Source: Vairimorpha ceranae
Taxonomy: Eukaryota; Microsporidia; Nosematidae
Assembly: GCF_000988165.1 (NCBI RefSeq)
Contig: NW_020169327.1
Span: 1 to 45,583, forward strand
Reading direction: 5' to 3'
Length of the DNA: 45,583 nucleotides
The notes beneath the pieces are model-generated. The model was not told the origin of the DNA. It did no database searches and saw only the letters and a program-made list of their open reading frames with translations. The first letter of the stretch is position 1, and each line of letters starts with the position of its first letter. Positions 8,440-18,200 of the stretch are shown piece by piece. Position numbers and translations under genes: made by a program.

Positions 8440-10803
8440 TAAAAAAAATTTATTTTTTAAACTCACCTAAAATTTTTTTTATCAAAATCACATAGCTATT
8501 TATCTGGATTTTAAAAACATAATACAATAATGCACGTGAAATTGTATTAAAAAATATATTTATAAAATATAAATAAGATACTTTGAGAGTCAATTCTAGC
8601 CATCTCAATATTGCTTAATTGCATTTTTTAACGTAATCACTAAATATATTTTTAAACGCTACTTTAATTGTTTATTGATGCATTAAAAGCCATACCATGT
8701 TTGTCTTCCTTTGAAAGTATCTAAATAAATTTTAAAACGAGGAAGGAGTTTTCTTTTAATATCAAGAGTTAATTTATTAATATTATTTTTTTTATTAATT
8801 GGTTCTTTTTGAAAAATGTCAGTTCGTCGAATTCTTAACCGTTTATTAAGTAAAAATTTTTTTAGATTATCTTATTATATCACGGTGGCATAGCCAAATT
8901 ATAATTTGTTTGTTTTAAAACTTTAATTTACCACAATCGTAAGAATCAAAAGTAAATTTGAAAAAATTTTAATTGCAAGGCAAGAAGAAAAAAGAAATGG
9001 AGAATAAAAATTTAAACCATCATTTTATTAGACAGCCCAAAGCAGAAATGGGGCGCATAACGTATAAAAGAAAAATAATAAATAAAATTTTATTGAAACT
9101 AAAAGTATTGTTGAATTGTATTTGGGACAAGAATGTTTCTTCCCTGGGCAAGACACACATGAAAAAAGTTTTTCTTTTTAATCCTTTCTACATTTTGTTT
9201 TTTTTTGTCTTGTCCATACACTATTTTATCCTTCTCTTAAAAAACTCCCATTTTCTCAATCTCAATATCTGCACATTATCAGTGCTATTATACCACGAAG
9301 GCTTTGCTCGTAGGAAGATCTGATTTACCTCCGTAAGAATACTATAAAGTTAACAACTTATAGAGTATGTTCTACTAGACCAATTGTTTACTGGAATTGG
9401 AGTCGGATTGAGTGACGTGGGTCTAATGGCCATGATGGACTCTAACCATCCTACGCGAAGTATGTTAGAGCACCATTAGCTTGCCGCGCCCTACCTAGGC
9501 AATTCTTCAGATGGAATTTCTTACTATAGGTCTTTGAATACAACCTACAAATGCTTTTCACAGCCATGGAAATTGTATGCCAAGCTAATGATGTTATGCT
9601 TTCTCGTAACATTAAGAAGTTTACAACCCTTAGTCGACACCTACAGAGTAGCTTGCGATATTGCCTTGCCGACAAACATCTTATGATAATTGCTGTGTTA
9701 ACGCCAAGTTATAATTACTTAACAAATTCGCATTGCTGGGATTTAACTTCATTAATAAATTATATATTTTAATTAATATTTGAAATAATTATCACATTAA
9801 ATTTTTATAATAAACCAATAAACTATTATTTTTATACATAACGTCACATATATTTATAATTTAATTTATGTATTGTTACATTTTTAAAAAACTTCAATCA
9901 TTGGTTATCTATAAAAAAATACGAAAACCATTTAACTAACATGAATCAAAATAATTTTGTCATCGAAAAACTTCTAATACGAGCAAATTCTTTAGCAATT
10001 ACACCTCTTATAATAAAAGCCACCTCAACTCAGAAATTTGCAAAGGCTTCGGAGCATTCTTGATTGCTTTCTTGCAACAGGCATAATTCATGGCAAACAC
10101 GCCACCATTCTTATTATTCTATGTTTTAATAAAATCAAAACTTTTATAAAAAAACCAATCATAATTATTGTCTCATGTTTTTACTGATTTGTGAATTAAT
10201 AAGTATTTCTAAGGTATTGAATTAATTTGATAAATAAACATATAATTATTTATAACATAGGACATCATTACCTCCAGTGTAATAATAACCAACTTTCAAA
10301 AGTAATTTAAAAAATCATAGCCAAAATTATTTTTATTTTTTATTTACTTTTAAAAAATAATTGTGCAATTTCTTGGCTTAAAAATTTTGCATTAAAAAAA
10401 TTATCATTTTTTTTACTAGTTTATAAATTAGTTTCACAAAATTATAGTTATTTAGTAAGCTAGAGCTAATGATATATTTTTTAACTATACTATCAAAGTC
10501 GGATCTTGACATATTTATAAGTTGTAAACAAAATATAAAATAATTGTAGTTTTTACTAAAAAGTCAGTAAAAATTACATGTTTATTATTTAAAATTTTCC
10601 TTAATATTATGTTTGAGATAACATGGCTTAATTTTTGCTTAACGTATAAACTGTTGAAACATATGATTTGTTCATGCTGATTACAACAATGACATTAGTA
10701 CTTTAAAATTTTGCATTTAAAGAATATTTACTAAAGTATAAATAAATATTTAATTATAACTTATTTTAAAAAATCTGAAAAACTTTTTTTTCATTGTAAA
10801 AAG
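8440..10803. other. gap with a compositionally foreign stretch, no supported gene
   Basis: Most of the gap is AT-rich. Position 8881-8900 resembles the head of the GTGG...CCAC repeat. The segment from about 9340 to 9730 is visibly richer in G and C than anything around it and has no intact ORF longer than about 75 codons. A 116-codon frame at 8973-9323 begins with TTG, has no start motif and is mostly hydrophobic low complexity. I regard it as chance. Confidence 0.5.
10798..10802 (-). terminator. Pol III T-run terminator of tRNA-Leu
   Basis: Five T on the minus strand start two bases past the tRNA 3' end, the usual RNA polymerase III stop. Confidence 0.75.
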
Positions 10804-10886
10804 TGGTACCTGTGGGACTCGAACCCACGCACTCAGAAGAGTAACAGAACTTGAATCTGGCGCCTTAACCGCTCGGCCAAGGTACC
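10804..10886 (-). tRNA. tRNA-Leu (anticodon CAA)
   Basis: Read on the minus strand, acceptor arms GGTACCT and AGGTACC pair perfectly and are followed by discriminator A. The D arm contains the internal A box (TGGCCGAGCGG). The anticodon stem-loop has loop TTCAAGT with anticodon CAA, which decodes UUG. The long variable arm ACTC-TTCT-GAGT is a class II feature of leucine tRNA. The T arm GTGGG-TTCGAGT-CCCAC carries the B box. The tRNA is 83 bases long with no intron, although CAA-leucine tRNAs of many fungi have one. The CCA tail is not encoded. It is the only tRNA I found in the window. Confidence 0.95.
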
Positions 10887-11482
10887 TGTCAAAAAAATAA
10901 TAGTAGTTTATGTAGTCTATTACTTTTAAAATAGCCTAAAAGTGAAAATGAACTACTTTATTTAATGAAATAAATTAAATAATAGCAAATAATTTTATAC
11001 CATATAAAAATATTACCAAGTTTTTGCCTGTCAATATATTTTCCTTTTATAAATGTAAAATAACATTTTTTTAAAAAGTATTTAAAAGTCTAGAAATTTC
11101 ATTGACAAATATTATTCAATCGTCAATATCTTCTTAACCTTCTATAGTCTAATAAATATCTTGTATATATATTTATATTCTCTTAAAATGGTGGAAATAA
11201 GTTCTAATACCCTACTTTTTGGCGTGCTGCAAGGGAATGCAACTAATCTTAAAGTAATACTCTAATAAGCTTAAAACTTTATCTTTGCCGTCTGTTCCTT
11301 GCAGGCTTTTAACATAACTCTTATTTTCACTAAATAATTTATTAGATTTTTTCTTCACAAAAGGCATGGGTTAAAATTATTTTTATAGTAAAATTTTTTA
11401 AATAAGGTTAACATGTGGTTGTAATACCACACTTTTAAGTTTTTCTTCTAATAAATCTAAAACTATGTAATAAAATAATCCT
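10887..11482. other. non-coding gap with an inverted dispersed-repeat head
   Basis: No gene was found. Positions 11409-11440 hold, on the minus strand, AGTGTGGTATTACAACCAC followed by ATGTTAACC. This matches the head of the repeat copies at 3221 and 3828. Confidence 0.5.
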
Positions 11483-11520
11483 TGTCACAGTCAGGAAAAA
11501 ACCCCGCCCATTCTGACCCC
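11483..11520. repeat. left terminal inverted repeat of element 2
   Basis: TGTCACAGTC, then an A-run, then CCCATTCTGACCCC. Compare inverted 13138-13176. Confidence 0.6.
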
Positions 11521-12032
11521 AGGTTAAAATTTTATAATCCTCGTTCTTTATTCTAAATACAAGAGATTGTCAAGAAAAAGTTTTTTATACTTTTTTATAT
11601 TTTAGGTGGGAAATTTGGTTTATTTAAGATTATTTACTTAAAAAAAATAATTAGAGATTGTGTATTTTTATAAAATATTTAGTTAAGCCTTTTAATTAAC
11701 TTCCTATTTTTCTTAATCTTATTATTTCAATTTTTTCAATAATTATAGAATTGTTATCTTCTGTAGCCAACTTTACCTTATTAAATTGCAATATTTCCAC
11801 AATAATATAGACTATAGTATTTAAATGCTCAGGAAGTGGCATTCTCCTTGTTTGAATATTATTGCCAGCATCTGGCCTAATTAGAATCCTGTCATTTAAT
11901 AATAGAGAAAAAAATTATTTTGCCATCGACTTCTTTCAATCATACAATCTGCAGTTTTTTTTTTTAGATAATCTTGCATTTTCACGCATAATCAAATTTA
12001 TCATAGAATATCAATAGTTATTTGTCCAGCTC

Positions 12033-12880
12033 TTATTCTTCTATAAATTCTAAAATATCTAATGAAATATTTTCTACTTCTTCTATACGTTCAATTTCTA
12101 AATCACTGCTAGAATCGTTAATTGTTAAAAGTATAGAATTTTTTTGCCCGTTAGCCATCAACTCCTTTATACTTAAACTAAACGGTGTATTTGACGTTGT
12201 AGAGTGACAAAGTCTATTATAAGAATAGATTACATCTTCTCTCATCGACATTTATCTACCTGGAGCATCTATCGTCATTAGTATAAACCAAACATCCATT
12301 TTATTGTTTGAATGGCTCTTTCTAACTGTCCCTGGATCCAATGATATCTGGCACGGCTACTAAGATGTCTAAATCAAAAGTAGAAAGCATACTAGACATG
12401 GAATCACTGAAAAATCCTCTTCCATTATCTGTATGTAAAAAAGCAGAATTCATTTGACATAAAAATAGATCTTATTGCAGGAACTACAGATGAAGCGGCT
12501 TTTACTTGAAAAGGAATTGTCCACATAAACTTAGAAAATAAGTCTATGACGACAAGCATCCACATATACCCATCATTTACTTTTCTAAAATATATTAGAT
12601 TGGCAATTTATCGTTCTCTGGAAGGTCTGAAAATAATGTATATTATAACAGGTCTTGTAATCATCGCTTTTCGCCATGACAAATTTCACAGGAACTCAGC
12701 ATTTCGGAAACTTCATATATTATTGATTTACATAAATTATATAGCCTGTCTCAACCCGCATGTTTATTACTAACATGAATCAATTTAATTTGATCTTTTT
12801 TAAATTTTTCCTTTTCTAAAATAAAAAATTTTTACATCGACCATTCCCCAAATTGAATTTAAATTCTCTGCTTCTTCAAC
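12033..12880 (-). pseudogene. Ginger-like/gypsy-like integrase relic
   Basis: In several minus-strand frames the blocks of a gypsy-type integrase appear in order. They are a zinc-finger piece with SNKHAG and SSCEICHGEK, the first core strand YMWMLVVIDLFSKFMWTIPF, the second acid in HTDNGRGFFSD, the third in WIQGQLERAIQTIKWM, and the C-terminal YSYNRLCHSTTSNTPF. Several stops and frameshifts separate them, so it is inactive. The blocks match the arrangement in the integrase of element 1 (VIDVYSKF, CDNGKEF, QGQIERS, then the tyrosine/asparagine block). The last open piece is 12033-12251. The relic lies within TIR-bounded element 2. Confidence 0.75.
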
Positions 12881-13137
12881 AATATGAAATTTTTTTGCTC
12901 TTTTTTTGAACACTTTTTTGTTCTCGTGTGTGAAATCTAACAGGAACTGTGTTGCTAATAATAAACTCAATAATTTTTTCTCTTTCAAAATTATGCAATT
13001 CTATTTTTAATATAGAGATTAAAATGAAGTAAAACATAATATAAAAAATCAGTACTTGTAAATAAAATAACAAATTTAGTTTATTTCAAAATTATTACTA
13101 ATTTTATGTATACATTACAGTGGTGTCCAAATAAAGT

Positions 13138-13176
13138 GGGGTTCGAATGGGTAAAGGACCAAATAGGACTGCGACA
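13138..13176. repeat. right terminal inverted repeat of element 2
   Basis: Read on the minus strand it begins TGTCGCAGTC and contains CCCATTCGAACCCC. The adjoining plus-strand bases 13117-13140 (ACAGTGGTGTCCAAATAAAG) resemble a Tc1/mariner end, but no partner was found. Confidence 0.55.
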
Positions 13177-13485
13177 ACCCTCCTAAAAAGTTTAAATCGG
13201 TGTAATCCAATTTATTATACATAAAAAATTTTTTTTATTCATAAAAGATAATCTGGTATGTACAATGTCAGCATTAATTGTAGATTCTTTAGTAAATACT
13301 CTAAACAAAGATTTTTTCGTTCTTTTTAAAACGTTTTTTTAGAAAATTAGAGATGTTATAAAATAAAAGAATCTTTTATACGTTAGACAGTAAAATAATT
13401 TTTACATCAAATTTATGTTTAATATACAAAAGTATAATTTTTTAATAATACAAAAGAAAATAACTTAGAATTAAATTGTATATTT
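13177..13485. other. non-coding gap
   Basis: AT-rich sequence between element 2 and the end of the next gene's extension. Nothing recognisable was seen on either strand. Confidence 0.5.
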
Positions 13486-13668
13486 TTATTTTTTATAATA
13501 ATCACAATATGCTGACAATTTCTTTTTATAGTCACTGTAAATATCTAATCTCTCTTCATCTTCCTCCTCCATTATATAATCTTGTATAATTAACATTATA
13601 GACATAATTGTGTATTGGAGAGAGACAGTATCCATATTATCATAAACATGTTGAAATTTCTCTTCTCC
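13486..13668 (-). other. open in-frame extension after the stop of the 281-codon gene
   Basis: Directly after the TAA at 13669-13671 the same minus-strand frame stays open for 60 codons, to a TAA at 13486-13488. The translation has acidic and lysine-rich protein-like stretches (IMEEEDEERLDIYSDYKK). It may be the true C-terminus of the upstream gene, lost by a recent stop, restored by readthrough, or joined by splicing. Confidence 0.4.
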
Positions 13669-14514
13669 TTAAAAAATATTAGAAAAATAATCTACTATAA
13701 TTTTCAATTCAATCTTCCACTGGTACTTATCCTGTCGTTTAGTTGTCTGTACCTTATGCATAAGACGTTCAAAAGGACATAAAATCTCATCCTCACTTAT
13801 TTTTTCTCTTTTTGTATTATCATCTGCTATTAAAGGCCTAACTACCTTATCTCTTTCCCTAACAATTAAAGGGTAAATGTCTACCATAGAATTACCTTTT
13901 TCAAGATTAGAAGTACTTTTTACTCCTTCAATATTCTTCATATTTAGATAATCAAAATAATCATCTAGTACTCTTTCATCCTCGTCCATTCGTAAATAAA
14001 ATCTTTTTTTTTCTTTAATATTTTTAGGTGATTCAATTTTCATTTTTACAGCCTTGTAAATAGTCTTAGGTTCTATTTGTTCTTGTTGTTTAGGACTAAT
14101 ATCTATTTCTAAATTATGTTCTGTAATAAAATCAGTACTAAATGATTCTATAACTTTTTTTTGTACAACAGATGTCTCTTCTCCCACAATAATATCCTCT
14201 TCCTCAGGTATTACAATTGTATTAAAATCTATTTTATTTTCTAAAATAGCATAAATAAGATTCTTACATTTTTTATATTCGCATAATGCTTTGTAATAGC
14301 GATTGTCTCTACAGAATTTAGAAGTAGAAGAATATCCCTCTTCTTTTGCTTCTTCCTGTATACATTTGTATACCTCAGTAATATTATTAAAGTAGAGATT
14401 ATGACATTTAAGAAATGTAGTAATTTCTTTAATATCAGAGTAATGTGAGAATGCATCACTTATTAATAATTTATCTGTAGATGTTAAAGATTTAAAAATA
14501 GATTTTGCAGTCAT
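13669..14514 (-). CDS. conserved-looking hypothetical protein, 281 residues
   Basis: No family recognised. The start is well supported: CCCCC lies just upstream (CCCCCACTAAATG). The first 100 residues are predicted helical, with TSTDKLLISDAFSHYSDIKE and a cysteine-containing KFCRDNRYYKALCEYKKCK. Residues 105-150 are acidic and probably flexible. Residues 160-190 are charged (MDEDERVLDDYFDYLNMK). The end (FERLMHKVQTTKRQDKYQW) is basic. A weak resemblance of that end to the C-terminal strand of the TFIIA large subunit was considered and not accepted. The gene is divergent from Prp8, with 687 bases between starts. The reading frame continues after the stop codon (see 13486-13668), so the C-terminus may be incomplete. 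Confidence 0.7.
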   Translation of the reverse strand: MTAKSIFKSLTSTDKLLISDAFSHYSDIKEITTFLKCHNLYFNNITEVYKCIQEEAKEEGYSSTSKFCRDNRYYKALCEYKKCKNLIYAILENKIDFNTIVIPEEEDIIVGEETSVVQKKVIESFSTDFITEHNLEIDISPKQQEQIEPKTIYKAVKMKIESPKNIKEKKRFYLRMDEDERVLDDYFDYLNMKNIEGVKSTSNLEKGNSMVDIYPLIVRERDKVVRPLIADDNTKREKISEDEILCPFERLMHKVQTTKRQDKYQWKIELKIIVDYFSNIF

Positions 14515-15201
14515 TTAGTGGGGGATAAAAATTAATAATATTAAATACTAAACATTATTAATGTATTATAAAACTATAGAAAGAACAACAATGAACAAAT
14601 GGAGATATTTTAATGTAAAATAGCTTGTTAGAGAAAATGGACTATTAGAAATTGTTAACCTTAAAAAATAGATGTATGGCATAATCTGCATAAAAAAACA
14701 ATTAATTCTTTATTTCCAAATATGTTTATTATATTAGTTTAGAAAAAGATGGTGTAGAGAAATATAAAATATCTTATTGTAAGATTAAGCATGGTTGATT
14801 TGACATGTTAGTTTTATATTATTTTCATAATAAATAAATTCACGTTTTCGGTTAACAATTCTTTCGGACAAAACAGCTGGTAATAAAATTCCAGCATATA
14901 AAATAGAATTTCTATTTAAAAAAATATTTTGGTAGATGTCTAATCTTCACATTATTTATCTAAGACTAAAAATGTTTATATGTTACACATCTCTTAAAAT
15001 TAATATTTTATACATTATTTATTCTTGGTCTTACAATCATAAATAATTTTAAATTCCTAGTAATTATAAGTAAATTTTCTGTATTTTAATTAAAAAAAAC
15101 AGAATAAAATTCACTAATACTTTCTATTTCCTAGCATAAATAAAATTTATTTACACTTTCTATTTCCTAGCATAAATAAAATTCACTAAATTATCCCTTG
15201 C
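14515..15201. promoter_or_regulatory. shared upstream region of the 281-codon gene and Prp8
   Basis: This 687-base divergent intergenic region has no ORF of note. Its right end carries a perfect 29-base direct repeat (15119-15147 and 15155-15183) just upstream of Prp8, and CCC motifs stand at both start codons (TCCCTTGCATG before Prp8). Confidence 0.5.
15119..15183. repeat. two-copy direct repeat upstream of Prp8
   Basis: A 29-base unit starting ACTTTCTATTTCCTAGCATA is present twice without mismatch at a 36-base period, ending 18 bases before the Prp8 start codon. Confidence 0.85.
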
Positions 15202-18200
15202 ATGAATTCAAATATTAAAAAATCAGAAATGCCCATTGAACACCTTAGAAGTTTAAAAAATACTAAATATTCAACAATAGGATGTTTTAAATATGCACCT
15301 ATGTCAATACACACACTGTTAAGAACAATTCCTATGCCCTGGGAAGATAAAAAAATCTGTAAAATATTATATCACATTAATGGAAATATTAGCTTTATAC
15401 TCGATAAACCTAAAATAAGCAAATATGATTTTATGAAGAATTGGGAGGATTTTAACAAACAAATTAAAAAATATAAAGAATCAAATCCTTATTATAAAAT
15501 ATTTACATTTCCAATACATGGAGATGAAGAAGAAATATTTTATCAAGGAAATTATTTAGATGATTTTGTAAAGTCATTTAATAAAAATAATGATAATGAA
15601 AAAGTAAGAATAATCAAAAAACAGAAATTTAATTTTTATGATATTTCTTTGTATAAAAATACTTTTCCTTTTAATTTGCATAATTTGGAAAAAAACAGAA
15701 TAAAAAATCTAAAAAAATTAAAGTGTCATAAATCACCTACAGATATTTTAAAACACTTAAAAAATACCAGATTTTTTCAAATTACAAATATTGAATGGTT
15801 AGAAGCAGCAATTATTATTTTAAATCAAGGTCATAAAATGCTATCAGAAATTTTAAGAAGAAAAAAGTTGTATTTTATGTGTTTAGATAAGAATTTTAAT
15901 CTTAAACCTGTTAGACCTTTAAAAACCAAAGAAAGAAAAAAGTCAAGAGTAGGAACATCTTTCCATCTTACAAGAGAATTATACAAACTTATAAAATACA
16001 TTGTAGATATTTTTCTATCTGTTAGTAACAAATATGAATTATGTTTAAATTTACATAATTTATTTACTAAAATAGGAACTATAACGGGAATTTATAGATA
16101 CAAATATAAAGTTATGACACAAATAAAAATATGTAAAGATATAGAAAGAGTATTAAAATATTATGATGATTATTCATGGTCAGAAATATGGCGGAGATAT
16201 GTTTTTATGACTAGAGGTTATAATTCTTTATTAAAAAAGTATATTAGTAATTTAACAGAAAGAATTATTAATGGAAGGGAATATCATGAAAAAAAGGTTA
16301 CTAAACAACGCATAGAAAGTAGTTATGATATTAACATAAAAAATAATATGATTAATGAAATGGAAGGGAAATATACAAAAAATCAAATAAAAATGATATT
16401 AAGACATTTTAATGAAGCTTGGAGATACTGGAAAGCGGATCATATTTACAAATTTATGAATATTGAAGAAGAATATAATAATCTTATTATTTCTAATATA
16501 AATGATATTATTAAAAAATATATTAATATTAAAAGTCAATGGTACATTAAACAAGCCATAGAAGGAAAAGTAGAATCAAAAAAAGATTTTGTTAAAAAAA
16601 TAGGAAAATTAACAAGATTATTTTTTAAAGAAGAAAGATATCGGCAGAAAAAATATCTTAAAAATTTGTTAATAACTCCTTTAGAAGCTGCTGGTATTTA
16701 TACAACAGCTTATAATTATTTTAAAGATAAAAAGAATATTAGTTTTCCAGAGACTAATTGTGAAAAGCATTTACAAAATGCTGTACATTATTTAATAAAA
16801 AATGCAAAAGATGAAGAAAAAGAATTTTATGAAAAAGTTTTAAAAAATTCTTCTGCATATATTTTTCAAATAAAAAAAAATATTTTAACACAGAAAAAGT
16901 TTAGAGATGTAGAAGCTAAGATATCACATAGCTACAATGAATACATTGTTATCTACAAAGTGAATTATATAGAAAGACTTACTGATGCTTTTATTGCATC
17001 TTATATTTTTTATGAAACTTCAGAAATATTTCCTGAATACATAAAACCTGGTGATGAAATTGAAAGTAAAAGTCTTTATGGCGTGGTAGATAAATTAAAA
17101 CATTTTAAAAATGTTTATTTAATAGAAGGAGAATATATTGATTTAATGAAAAATATAGATAATAATTTACTTGCTAGATTATTAAAAATATTTATAGATC
17201 CTTTATTAGTGGATTATATTATTAGTAGAAATAATATAAAAATATATTATAAAGATATGTCATATACAAATCATTTAGGATTTTTAAATGGATTTCAATT
17301 TAGTTCTTTCATTCACAAATTTTATACTTTTGTGATAGATTTGGTTGTTTTTGGAGAAAATGTTTTTATACGAAATTTTAATAAGTTTTATATTTTACAT
17401 TCAAGTGAATGTAAAATATTAAATGAAAATGATTTGAAATACGAATACATGACAAGACTTCCTAAAAATATAGGTAAGATAAAATGTATAAATATATCTT
17501 ATTGGGATAATTTTAAATTTACTTATGCGGGAGTAGATATAAATATTTGTAAAGGAAATGTATTTTTTAATCTAAATGACAATACATTAGAAATACTTAA
17601 ATTTAGAATTCAACAAATTATAAAACTTAGTGGATCTAGTACATTTATTAAAACTATTAATAAATGGAATAACACTATACTTGGATTTATTACAAGATAT
17701 CGTGAATTTATTGGAAATTCACCTGAAATAGATAAATTGTTTACTTGGGCAGAAAAATCAATACAGTTGCTTATAAAAAAAGGTCTTAATTCTAAAATGC
17801 CTGCTAGATTTCCTGCTGTATTATTTTATACATCTATAAATTATGGAGGATTAGGAATGTATTCGGTAATGAAAACTTATTGTGAAGAAAAAATACAGAA
17901 TGAAGAAAATATTTTAAATATTCCAGATTTAAGAAATTACATAATTTCATGGAAAGAAGAATTTAATGAATCAAAACGTGTATGGTTAGAATTTAAAAAA
18001 TCAGAGAAAATAGAACCAAATAAAGGTGTTCCTAGAATGTCTACGCTTTTACAAAAAGATAAAATTACATTATTTGATAGAGATTGGAGATTACAGAATA
18101 TTTATAGAAAATACATTAGTTCTAAATATGATCCATATAATTTTATTAGTTTACGACACGATGGTAAATTGTGGGATTTATCAAAATATAATGAAGATAT

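Larger units (their letters stand above)
11483..13176 (-). mobile_element. Ginger-like DNA transposon with TIRs, degraded (element 2)
   Basis: This is a second unit of about 1.7 kb, lying in the opposite orientation. Its left end starts TGTCACAGTC. Its right end, read inward on the minus strand, starts TGTCGCAGTC. Both ends continue to a shared CCCATTC..ACCCC block 25-39 bases in. The TGTCA and TGTCG termini fit the TGTNR rule and resemble element 1. Inside, on the minus strand, lie decayed integrase blocks (12033 to about 12880). No clean 4-base target duplication is visible: TCCT directly precedes the left end and recurs four bases beyond the right end. It is more decayed than element 1, and its terminal repeats share little beyond the first bases with those of element 1, so it is a different family or an old copy. 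Confidence 0.6.

Noticed and set aside
8973..9323. 116-codon plus-strand ORF
   Set aside because: Starts with TTG, has no CCC or GGG signal, and is lysine-rich then hydrophobic low complexity, as expected by chance in AT-rich DNA.
9451..9675. Minus-strand frame with LSARQYRKLL, reminiscent of the C-terminus of ComM/Mg-chelatase-like ATPases
   Set aside because: Only a ten-residue resemblance. The following residues do not match the family and the frame is short. Not enough to claim bacterial transfer.
13117..13140. CAGTGGTGTCCAAATAAAG as a Tc1/mariner terminal repeat
   Set aside because: No inverted partner or transposase at the right distance. It lies within the end of element 2.
13669..13780. 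C-terminus of the 281-codon protein as a TFIIA large-subunit end
   Set aside because: The LCPFERL...KYQWKIELK pattern is suggestive, but the spacing is wrong, the expected following strands are absent and the N-terminus does not match.
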